13,308 nucleotides of DNA. Source: Desulfobulbaceae bacterium (GTDB lineage Bacteria; Desulfobacterota; Desulfobulbia; Desulfobulbales; SURF-16). This document shows, piece by piece, positions 7,711 through 13,308 of the stretch. The notes under the pieces were generated by a model. It was not told the DNA's origin. It saw only the letters and a list, made by a program, of their open reading frames with translations, and did not search any database. Positions within the stretch are counted from its first letter, which is position 1; each line of letters starts with the position of its first letter. The position numbers and the translations under genes were made by a program. Location of the stretch: contig JANTFJ010000027.1 of assembly GCA_024763495.1 (NCBI GenBank), forward strand, positions 1 through 13,308, given 5' to 3'.

Positions 7711-7962
7711 TTATTCGTCAACATCAAATTCTTCGTCAACTTTTTTCATTATCGCGTAATAGATGAAAATCAGGCAGACAAAGGTATAAATAGCTCCCTG
7801 CTGGGCAAACCAGAATCCTAATGGAAATCCTCCGATTTTTATGGCATTAAGCTGTTCAACAAATAAAATGCCGCAACCATAAGACACCGCGGCCCAGATG
7901 GACAATAAAACCACCATCAAAGACAGATTTTTTTTCCAGTACCGGGATAGATCCTTTTTCAT
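7711..7962 (-). CDS. Sodium:solute symporter, small subunit (DUF4212)
   Basis: This 83-residue inner-membrane protein has two hydrophobic helices (about 14-34 and 46-70), a basic N terminus beginning MKKDLSRYWKKNL, and an acidic tail ending EEFDVDE. The YWKKNL...W...SYGCGILF...GFPLGFWFAQQG pattern is that of the DUF4212 small subunit found beside VC_2705-type symporters. It is analogous to YjcH beside ActP. It presumably assembles with, or assists, the large subunit encoded next; its exact role is not established. The start is well supported by GGAGG 5 bases upstream of the ATG, and it is the first gene after the promoter at 8038-8067. Confidence 0.92.
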   Translation of the reverse strand: MKKDLSRYWKKNLSLMVVLLSIWAAVSYGCGILFVEQLNAIKIGGFPLGFWFAQQGAIYTFVCLIFIYYAIMKKVDEEFDVDE

Positions 7963-8037
7963 AGTTCCTCCTTTTGGTAAAAGTACCCTGTTTGGAAATA
8001 ATTAATAAAAAATAAAATCTTTAAAAAAGCAGCAAGC

Positions 8038-8067
8038 TGTATAGACAAAATTAATGTAATTTGTCAA
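8038..8067 (-). promoter_or_regulatory. Sigma70-like promoter for the symporter operon
   Basis: On the minus strand, TTGACA (8067-8062) is followed by 18 bases and TATACA (8043-8038). Transcription would start near 8030, about 70 nt before the small-subunit ATG at 7962. The -35 is perfect and the surrounding DNA is A/T-rich. This makes the symporter pair a transcription unit separable from the exonuclease gene that ends at 8248. The 285-bp spacer otherwise holds T-rich tracts and a pair of GATACGAA repeats. Confidence 0.65.
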
Positions 8068-8089
8068 TCTTACAAAAAATATCGTGCTT

Positions 8090-8138
8090 GATACGAATTT
8101 TTTCAAAAAAAGGCAATAGGTAATTTTACGGATACGAA
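8090..8138 (+). repeat. Direct repeat pair GATACGAA upstream of the symporter promoter
   Basis: GATACGAA occurs at 8090-8097 and again at 8131-8138, 41 bp apart (close to four helical turns). Both lie upstream of the -35 box at 8062-8067. The spacing suits a pair of sites for one DNA-binding regulator, but no regulator can be named. Confidence 0.35.
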
Positions 8139-8247
8139 AAGGGCGCAGGGCTGATATTTTTGAAAAAATCAGCTAGTAGAACTACTTAGGTGGTTTTGCT
8201 CATTTGTAATTTTTTTAATTTTTTTTGTTGTCAGGTTGTTTTATTTT

Positions 8248-8961
8248 TTAAAAAATGTTTTTCCAGCTCTGTCCGGCTTTGAAAAGGTCACGCAGGGTGA
8301 TCAGGTTGTGCTGTTTTAATTTTTTGGCCAGAAAAAGAAAAAGGTAGGCGGTTTGCAGGGCATCAAGCATGGCATCATGTTCTGAGAAGACCGGCAGTTT
8401 ATAGGCTCGGCTGAGATCTGCCAGGTTATATGATACCTGGAGGTTAAAACGGTCGTGATACTGCTCCCAGCAGGTTTCAGTGTAAACCTGGGCCAGGCGC
8501 ATGGTATCCAGGCAGGGGTTTTTTATGTTGGCACTAAACATTTTTTTAGCAGCTTTATTGATAAAAGACACATCCATGCTGACATAATGACCGATCAGCA
8601 GAGATGAACCACAAAAGTCAATAAATTCCGGGAGGATATCTTTCAGGCTCGGAGCCTTGGCCAGTTGCTGGGGGGTAATGCGGTGAATAAAGGTTCCTTC
8701 TGTGGCAGCAGTAATTTTATGGGGTCGGACGTAAGTCTGGAAGTTTTCTCCGGCAATAATCTGGAGATTTTTGATTTTGACCGCGCCGATTGAGACAATT
8801 TCATCCCGCCGGTAGTTCATTCCGGTAAGTTCAGTATCAAAAACGACAAATTCATAAGATGACAGGGGCTGATCCTGATCAAGGTCGGCAAAATAACTGT
8901 TATTTCTGGCAAAGACCGGATGAATCGCCTTAGCTCGTCTGCGGGAAAATAAACTGAACAT
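8248..8961 (-). CDS. DEDDh 3'-5' exonuclease, DnaQ/PolIII-epsilon-like
   Basis: This 237-residue protein has an RNase T/DnaQ-type exonuclease domain (about 36-212). All five catalytic residues are present: Asp42 and Glu44 in FDTELTG (Exo I), Asp130 in GHYVSMDVSFIN (Exo II), and His195 and Asp200 in EHDAMLDA (Exo III, DEDDh type). It should remove nucleotides 3'-to-5' from DNA, RNA or short oligonucleotides. It is unlikely to be the replicative proofreading subunit, because related stand-alone nucleases occur beside DUF294 and symporter genes, as here. The N terminus is short and basic (MFSLFSRRRAKAIHP). The start ATG lies 23 bases after the stop of the upstream DUF294 gene, in a 16-bp tandem repeat, and no good Shine-Dalgarno is seen, so translation may depend on coupling. 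The natural substrate is unknown. Confidence 0.9.
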   Translation of the reverse strand: MFSLFSRRRAKAIHPVFARNNSYFADLDQDQPLSSYEFVVFDTELTGMNYRRDEIVSIGAVKIKNLQIIAGENFQTYVRPHKITAATEGTFIHRITPQQLAKAPSLKDILPEFIDFCGSSLLIGHYVSMDVSFINKAAKKMFSANIKNPCLDTMRLAQVYTETCWEQYHDRFNLQVSYNLADLSRAYKLPVFSEHDAMLDALQTAYLFLFLAKKLKQHNLITLRDLFKAGQSWKNIF

Positions 8962-8964
8962 AAT

Positions 8965-9000
8965 CAGGTTGTAAATTAGTCAGGTTATAAATTAGTCAGT
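8965..9000 (+). repeat. 16-bp tandem repeat at a gene junction
   Basis: CAGGTTGTAAATTAGT (8965-8980) is directly followed by CAGGTTATAAATTAGT (8981-8996), with a further partial CAGT. On the minus strand this covers the last codons and stop of the DUF294 gene (stop at 8987-8985) and nearly the whole 23-base spacer before the exonuclease ATG. It looks like a recent short tandem duplication. Confidence 0.85.
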
Positions 9001-10919
9001 TTGAATTCCTGCACCAGCACGCTTTGCAGACGTCTTATAACCTCGAATGATTCCTTCAATGTCTGTTTTTCAATATCAGACAGATTAGAAGGATTTATAT
9101 GGTTATCCGGGGTTTTGTCCTGTTCCAGCATGTGGAGTTGGTGAACCAGGCGAAGCTGCATGAGAAATTCATAGGCCTCCATGGTTTCCGTGAATAATTC
9201 ATTGGAAATATGATTGCCCTCATGGAGCAGTTGCAGGCGGCCTAAGGTATTGGTTTCCCGTACTCCGTAACGCAGCGACATAACCCTGGCAAAATCAACA
9301 AAAGGAGTCAGGCCACTGCGTTTAAGATCAAGAGTGTTTTTATGTTCACCATTTTTTTCAACAATAAAATTTTTAAAAAAAGAAAGCGGCGGCCTGATGG
9401 TCAGGCAGTCCTTGGCAAGATGAAGCAGGAATATATCCTGTTTTTTCGCCTGGCGGGCCAGGTTGTTTCTTAAATCGCGGAGTAATTCACTGTTGCCGAA
9501 ACCGGCCCTGAAATCAAAAAATATGGTTGAGTTAAGCACTTCCATGGGATCAGGAGTCTGCATCCAGCGGCTGAAAGTCTGTTGCCACCCCGTAGTTGTC
9601 AGCCGCCACTGGGGATTTGAAGCCATAATATTGCCGGGACAGCGTGGGTAGCCGCATTCTACCAGGTGTTCGATGGCTTTTTCACCCAGTGTTTGAAAAT
9701 AATCCGCTGCCAGGCGGGCCTGCCCGTCATCAGCGGGAACCTGATAAATAATGGCATTATCCTGATCCGTACGGAACGTCTGTTCCCGCCGGCCTTCACT
9801 GCCCATCAGCATCCAGCAGAATTGCACGGGCGGCGAGCCAGACTCTTCTATAAGAAGGGTGAGCATCCGGTCAAGAATATGATCATTTAAGACAGTGATC
9901 ATCCGGGTAATGTTATTTGCCTTGGCCCCTTCCTCAATCAGGGTACGAACTACCAGCGGCACATTGCGGGAGAGTTTGTATAGTCCGGAAATGTGGCGCT
10001 GGGCCAGAATTTCCCGGAAGAGATAAAGCGGTGAAGTCCCCTGGAGAACCATGATGTCATGGGTGGTTACTACGCCGACAATTTCATCTTGTTTCTCAAC
10101 AGCCAGGTGGTGGATACGATTTTTCATCATCCGAATCAGGGCATCAAAGCAGACGGCATGGGATTCAATAGTCATTACCGGCGCAGCCATAACCTGGTCT
10201 ACCGGGGTCTGGTACGGCATGCCTTCTGCAACTACCTTGGTTCGCAGATCCTTGTCGGTAACTATACCAATGATTTTGCCGTTATTATCCCGCACCAGCA
10301 GCGAACCTATATGAAACCCGGCCATTATAATTGCCGCGTTCTGGACGGAATCGTCTCTGTTAATGGTTTGCAGCCGGCCCTTGATAATGTCGCCGACCTG
10401 GGCGCTGAACAGGTAGAGAGCGTTGTCAGTACGGGTTGAAACCTTGTGCCGGCGAAGCTCGGCATAAGCTGTGAGTACAAGTTTTTCCGACATACTGCGC
10501 AGGAAATAATGGGTAACCTTAGGGGCGGACTGCAGCAATTCGGTAAATGCTTCCCTGCTGAAAATAAAGCAGAAGGTGTCCTCAACTGTTTCCACATTAA
10601 GGTTAGCCCTGGTGTTCTGGATTAAGGGCAGGGCACCGAAATATTCACCTTTGCCGCGAAAATCTTTCAGGGTGATTTCCCCTTCATCATCTTTTAAATA
10701 TATTTTTACCCCGCCTTTCTGAATCAGGTAGAATTCATTTACCTCTGTTTCATCCTGGTGGAAAATAACAGTTCCTTTAGGATAAAAATCAATGGTGCAT
10801 TTTCGTGAGAGCTTATTCAGGGTGTCGGGGGCAAGTTCATTAAAGGGCAGGGTGCCGGCCAGAAAGGCGATAATTTCCTTTGGGGCCACAGCATGGAGTT
10901 CTTCTTTAAATTTTGTCAT
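8985..10919 (-). CDS. cNMP-like / CBS pair / DUF294 nucleotidyltransferase-like protein
   Basis: This 644-residue cytoplasmic protein has four modules. A cyclic-nucleotide-binding-like beta-roll spans about 18-140. Two CBS domains follow (about 172-295). Next is a DUF294 nucleotidyltransferase-like domain (about 325-450) with the GSEGRREQTFRTDQDN signature (373-388, acidic pair Asp385/Asp387). A helical DUF294 C-terminal domain spans about 480-640. The nucleotidyltransferase fold is related to the GlnD uridylyltransferase, so nucleotidyl transfer to a protein or small molecule, gated by nucleotides bound to the CBS pair, is a reasonable inference; no substrate is known to me. The phosphate-binding cassette reads FGALPLIQNTRA, with Ala96 where classical cNMP binders have Glu. 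The start overlaps the stop of the small ORF upstream (TAATG), and Shine-Dalgarno is weak. Genes of this type neighbour acetate-type symporters and exonucleases in other proteobacteria. Confidence 0.9.
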   Translation of the reverse strand: MTKFKEELHAVAPKEIIAFLAGTLPFNELAPDTLNKLSRKCTIDFYPKGTVIFHQDETEVNEFYLIQKGGVKIYLKDDEGEITLKDFRGKGEYFGALPLIQNTRANLNVETVEDTFCFIFSREAFTELLQSAPKVTHYFLRSMSEKLVLTAYAELRRHKVSTRTDNALYLFSAQVGDIIKGRLQTINRDDSVQNAAIIMAGFHIGSLLVRDNNGKIIGIVTDKDLRTKVVAEGMPYQTPVDQVMAAPVMTIESHAVCFDALIRMMKNRIHHLAVEKQDEIVGVVTTHDIMVLQGTSPLYLFREILAQRHISGLYKLSRNVPLVVRTLIEEGAKANNITRMITVLNDHILDRMLTLLIEESGSPPVQFCWMLMGSEGRREQTFRTDQDNAIIYQVPADDGQARLAADYFQTLGEKAIEHLVECGYPRCPGNIMASNPQWRLTTTGWQQTFSRWMQTPDPMEVLNSTIFFDFRAGFGNSELLRDLRNNLARQAKKQDIFLLHLAKDCLTIRPPLSFFKNFIVEKNGEHKNTLDLKRSGLTPFVDFARVMSLRYGVRETNTLGRLQLLHEGNHISNELFTETMEAYEFLMQLRLVHQLHMLEQDKTPDNHINPSNLSDIEKQTLKESFEVIRRLQSVLVQEFKLTNL

Positions 10920-11122
10920 TATTTATCCGGCACAATGATTAAAAAATGGGTAAGCGCCCCGATTTTTTTACAGTAACTGTAAATGTTAACAGGTATAAAA
11001 AATAAAATAGAACGTATTTCCCTGGCACGATCAAGGTATGTTATTATATTGCCTGAAAAATAGACCGCAAGGAAAAACAGGAAAAGGAGCAAATGAATAA
11101 TAACAGGGAATATGGGGAACAT
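10919..11122 (-). CDS. Putative 67-residue membrane peptide upstream of the DUF294 gene
   Basis: I do not recognise a family. The ORF encodes a very hydrophobic N-terminal helix (about 1-24: MFPIFPVIIHLLLFLFFLAV then YFSG), a short basic/acidic link with LDRAREIR (30-37), and a second hydrophobic stretch (about 38-64) ending VPDK. Its TAA overlaps the ATG of the DUF294 gene as TAATG, an arrangement that favours real translational coupling. The polar segment between two hydrophobic ones also looks protein-like. Against it, no Shine-Dalgarno precedes the ATG, and its 5' end lies next to, or slightly overlaps, the divergent plus-strand gene. If real, it would be the first gene of the DUF294-exonuclease operon and could anchor or sense at the membrane. 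Confidence 0.5.
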   Translation of the reverse strand: MFPIFPVIIHLLLFLFFLAVYFSGNIITYLDRAREIRSILFFIPVNIYSYCKKIGALTHFLIIVPDK

Positions 11123-11123
11123 A

Positions 11124-11654
11124 ATGTTTACTATCGATGAATTGTTTTACGGCAGCGTGGAACAAAAGAGAGCTAATGCCCATAAGATATTTAAAGATAT
11201 GGAATCTGGACTGGCGAACTTGCCGAAAATAAAAGAAAAACTTGCCGATATAATTATTTTGTCAGAGGCTCTTAATCGGCAAATGGCTGCCATGACCATG
11301 TTTTCTCTCTGCGCGTCCTGCGGGCAAAAAAAAGGCGGGGGATGTTGCAGCGCCTACATGTCCAATGAAACCGACAGTATTCTTCTGCTTATTAATCTGT
11401 TGCTTGGAGTGAATGTCAAGCGGCAGCGTGATGATGCGTTTGAATGCTGTTACCTTGGTAACAAGGGGTGTACTTTACTGGTAAAACCAATGTTCTGTCT
11501 TAATTATAACTGTCGGTGGATTTTAACCGGCAACAGCCCGGAAGTCATTGTTGAATTGGAAAAAGCGGCCTCCGCAGTGCTGCGAACCCAATATGGGCTT
11601 GAACAGATACTGCTGGTTGAAATCGAGAAAAACAATGAGAAAAACAATGTTTGA
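11124..11654 (+). CDS. Cysteine-rich YkgJ-like (CxxCxxCC-type) protein
   Basis: This protein is 176 residues from the preferred ATG at 11124 (GGGGA 5 bases upstream), or 180 from the ATG at 11112. Nine cysteines form two groups, numbered from the longer start: CASC...CC (67, 70, 78, 79) and CC-x6-C-x8-C-x4-C (112, 113, 120, 129, 134). The second block, CCYLGNKGCTLLVKPMFCLNYNC in pieces CCYLGNKGC and PMFCLNYNC, follows the YkgJ-family pattern of C-F-L-C-RP-C-C, with Lys-Pro replacing the usual Arg-Pro. Such proteins are thought to bind zinc or an Fe-S cluster; function is unproven. The N-terminal 60 residues are helical and unlike YkgJ. There is no signal peptide, so it is likely cytoplasmic. 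It overlaps the small membrane-protein gene downstream and is probably co-transcribed with it. Confidence 0.75.
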   Translation: MFTIDELFYGSVEQKRANAHKIFKDMESGLANLPKIKEKLADIIILSEALNRQMAAMTMFSLCASCGQKKGGGCCSAYMSNETDSILLLINLLLGVNVKRQRDDAFECCYLGNKGCTLLVKPMFCLNYNCRWILTGNSPEVIVELEKAASAVLRTQYGLEQILLVEIEKNNEKNNV

Positions 11655-11826
11655 AAAACGATCAGTATATAAAAAAATCGGTTTTCTGGGAATAAGTACA
11701 ACAGTTGTCAGAATATCCGCAGGCATAGTCGGCGGAATTCTGGCCGGTTATGTTATCAGGGATTACTTACGGCGCAACAGGATAGAGGATAAAAACGCAG
11801 ATATAAGAGGGCAATATAAAAGGTGA
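11635..11826 (+). CDS. Small single-pass membrane protein, unknown function
   Basis: This 63-residue ORF (59 if the ATG at 11647 is used) has one transmembrane helix (about 17-41, GFLGISTTVVRISAGIVGGI then LAGYVI). A strongly charged tail follows, beginning RDYLRRNRIEDK. Glycines spaced along the helix suggest helix packing. Both candidate ATGs lie inside the 3' end of the cysteine-rich gene, giving an overlap of 20 or 8 bases (ATGTTTGA for the second), which is typical of translational coupling. I do not recognise a family; the name rests only on length, hydropathy and overlap. A longer in-frame ORF reading back to 11548 exists but lies within the upstream gene and is not preferred. Confidence 0.6.
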   Translation: MRKTMFEKRSVYKKIGFLGISTTVVRISAGIVGGILAGYVIRDYLRRNRIEDKNADIRGQYKR

Positions 11827-11855
11827 TGAGTTGTGCTGATTAACAAATCAAATTG

Positions 11856-12052
11856 AACTATTCAGGTAGGGGCGAAAAACTGCCCAAAACACCGACCTGT
11901 AACTGTTCAGAGGTAAGCGAACGAAGTGAGACTCCGTGTGCTTTAGCTGTGCGTGATAAGGCTGGTACCCATACTACGGGCATAAACTTCGCATACTAAT
12001 GCTATGTAAGACAGACTTATCGCGTGCAGATGAAGTGCCGCTGAATAGTTAC
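11856..12052. repeat. Palindromic repeat element with nested stems (copy C)
   Basis: Outer inverted pair: AACTATTCAG (11856-11865) is a perfect complement of CTGAATAGTT (12041-12050). A second left end, GTAACTGTTCAG (11899-11910), pairs with CTGAATAGTTAC (12041-12052) at 11 of 12 positions. An inner pair is CTGTGCGTGATAAG (11947-11960) / CTTATCGCGTGCAG (12016-12029). It contains the shared core (11911-11936, begins AGGTAAGCGA, ends GAGACTCCG) and the shared motif CATACTAATGCTATG (11992-12006). There is no ORF. The rest of 11827-12139 shows only three TCGAA repeats at 12066-12091. Confidence 0.75.
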
Positions 12053-12139
12053 ATCAAATTCAATATCGAATGTCGAACAATGACTTTCGAATGATGAAGG
12101 AAAAGAACGTTTTCTGTGTAATGTTTGCTGTTGAACCTG

Positions 12140-12952
12140 TTAAATTCTCGTAAGTTCCAGCTCCTGGGATATCTGGGTGGCTATTTCCTCAATTGATTTA
12201 CCAGATGATTTGATTACCGGGATTTTGTATTTCTGGTAAATCTGCTTGGCCTGCTGAATCTCTTCCCGGCAGGTGGCGAGTTTGGCATAACTGCTTCCGG
12301 AATATCTTTTTTCCCTGATACTGTGCAGCAATTCCGGGGTAATGGTCAGCCCTACAGTTCGGTTGATATTCTTGGTGATTCCCGGCGGCAGTCGATACCT
12401 GTTGAGGTATTCCGAGGTTAAGGGAAAGTTTGCCGATTTTATTCCCATCTGGGTGGCAAGATAAACGCTGACCGGGGTTTTCCCGGAACGGGAGACCCCT
12501 AATATGATTACTTCTGCCTCTTTATATTGATCCGGCTTCTGTCCGTCATCGTGGTCAAGGCAGAAATGAATTGCCTCTACCCGCCGATTCATTAAAACAT
12601 CGCTTATATGGTGTGAGAAACCCGGTACCCGCAGGGCTTCGGCTTCAAGGCTGTTTTCTAAACCTTCCAGCAATGATTCCAGGGGGTCAAAGTATTCGAC
12701 CTCTGTTGATAAACGTATTACTTCTCTGACTTTTGGATCAACAATTGTCGAGAATATAAGTGGTTTTCTGCCGCCGGACTGTTTTAAAATTTTTTTTAGA
12801 ACTTTTTTCGCCTGCTCAACTGTGTTGACATAGGAGATACGTTCTTCCTGGAAACTTATTTCCGGAAACTGGCAGAGTACGGCCTTGCCGATATTGCTGA
12901 TTAAAATACCGGTACTGTCCGAGATATAATAAACGTCTTTTGATTTCCACAT
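12140..12952 (-). CDS. ppsR: PEP synthase regulatory protein (bifunctional kinase/pyrophosphorylase)
   Basis: This 270-residue cytoplasmic protein is of the DUF299/PSRP family. Such proteins inactivate PEP synthase (or pyruvate,phosphate dikinase) by ADP-dependent phosphorylation of a threonine next to the catalytic histidine, and reactivate it by Pi-dependent dephosphorylation. Signatures are YYISDSTG (8-15), FSHHISDVLMNRR with HFCLDHDDG (112-137), and a P-loop GVSRSGKT (152-159) followed by PVSVYLATQMGIKSANFPLT. The SRSGKTP and LPPGI...VGLTITPELLHSIREKR pattern matches the PEP-synthase type (E. coli YdiA/PpsR) better than the plant-like dikinase type. Length is normal. AGGA lies 9 bases before the ATG. 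The gene stands alone between repeat-filled spacers; its target gene is not in the window. It implies reversible control of pyruvate-to-PEP flux, as needed for growth on acetate or similar carbon. Confidence 0.95.
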   Translation of the reverse strand: MWKSKDVYYISDSTGILISNIGKAVLCQFPEISFQEERISYVNTVEQAKKVLKKILKQSGGRKPLIFSTIVDPKVREVIRLSTEVEYFDPLESLLEGLENSLEAEALRVPGFSHHISDVLMNRRVEAIHFCLDHDDGQKPDQYKEAEVIILGVSRSGKTPVSVYLATQMGIKSANFPLTSEYLNRYRLPPGITKNINRTVGLTITPELLHSIREKRYSGSSYAKLATCREEIQQAKQIYQKYKIPVIKSSGKSIEEIATQISQELELTRI

Positions 12953-13308
12953 TCCAGCCGTCCTGAAAAATTATGTGTATGATTACGGGGATGGCGTCCC
13001 TGAAGTTTGGCAAAATGAACTACTCATGGGGTGAGCGCCTAATGAGTGCAAATCTCAGTATTTGTAAGAGCTTACAGGGTGCCGTAGATTTTCATGCTCA
13101 GACTGGCGCAGCATACTGGTGCTATGGGGTGCAATACAAAAAAATGAGAAATAAGAAACTTTCTTTCCCGCAGATTACTGTGGGGCCAGACATAAATGTC
13201 ATGGAACTCGATCCGCTCGCACCATGACCTACACAGGAGCCATGCTCTCGCAGGTCATTGCGCAAAGCGTTACCTGACAGGTAACTAATACGGGCATTGC
13301 CCACAACC
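12953..13308. repeat. Non-coding end region with palindromes and repeat copy D
   Basis: No convincing gene lies in this 356-bp end. CTTACAGG (13071-13078) and CATACTGGTGCTATG (13112-13126) match motifs of the other palindromic elements. A run of hairpin-forming sequences follows: ATGACCT / AGGTCAT (13225-13259), the near-perfect palindrome GTTACCTGACAGGTAAC (13269-13285) and GGGCATTGCCC (13292-13302). Boundaries of the element are unclear because the window ends. Confidence 0.55.

Noticed and set aside
8171..8183. AGTAG/CTACT inverted repeat followed by T-rich DNA as an exonuclease-gene terminator
   Set aside because: The arms are 5 bp with a 2-base loop, too short and tight for a credible intrinsic terminator.
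11023..11040. TGGCACG resembling a sigma54 -24 element ahead of the cysteine-rich gene
   Set aside because: The required TTGC-type -12 element is absent at the correct spacing; the sequence there is AGGT.
11870..11885. GGGC...GCCC hairpin after the small membrane-protein gene as a terminator
   Set aside because: The stem is only 4 bp, the loop is A-rich, and no T-tract follows. It also lies within the repeat element.
13122..13304. 60-codon minus-strand frame at the right edge, rich in Gly and Ser
   Set aside because: It runs through the three palindromes and the repeat motif and resembles no family I know. More likely it is repeat DNA read as protein.

Overview
This window looks like an ordinary chromosomal stretch from a free-living Gram-negative bacterium, most likely in the Desulfobacterota (former Deltaproteobacteria). 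That placement is an inference. It rests on a PilS/PilR-type pair, a two-subunit sodium:solute symporter of the VC_2705 type, a HAMP-poor chemoreceptor, moderate GC (mid-40s % by eye) with A/T-rich spacers, and intergenic spaces filled with short palindromic repeats. No rRNA, tRNA, CRISPR array, transposase or phage gene is visible.

Layout, left to right. Positions 1-195 hold the tail of a palindromic repeat and A/T-rich DNA. Minus-strand genes follow: a methyl-accepting chemotaxis protein (196-1923) with its own sigma70-like promoter, then a PilS-like histidine kinase (2149-3837) and a PilR-like sigma54 activator (3841-5211). The last two form one operon, regulator first. The non-coding stretch 5212-5872 carries a heptamer tandem repeat, a 131-bp palindromic element, a strong GC-rich terminator and a second palindromic element. 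Next come the symporter large subunit (5873-7651) and small subunit (7711-7962), transcribed leftward from a good promoter at 8038-8067.

Upstream on the same strand is a tightly packed set: a probable 67-residue membrane peptide (10919-11122), a cNMP/CBS/DUF294 nucleotidyltransferase-like protein (8985-10919) and a DEDDh exonuclease (8248-8961). Exonuclease, DUF294 protein and acetate-type symporter genes occur together in other proteobacteria, so I read 5873-11122 as one functional neighbourhood. The probable role is sodium-coupled uptake of a small organic acid, with an uncharacterised nucleotidyl-transfer or nucleotide-sensing control arm.

Divergently, on the plus strand, lie a nine-cysteine YkgJ-like protein (11124-11654) and an overlapping small membrane protein (11635-11826). 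Another repeat-filled spacer (11827-12139) precedes a minus-strand ppsR gene (12140-12952), which encodes the bifunctional regulator of PEP synthase. The last 355 bases are non-coding with further palindromes.

The window's main novelty is in its non-coding DNA. At least three, probably five, palindromic elements share core motifs in shuffled order. The symporter/DUF294/exonuclease module is the most interesting protein-level system, because its biochemical logic is not established as far as I know.
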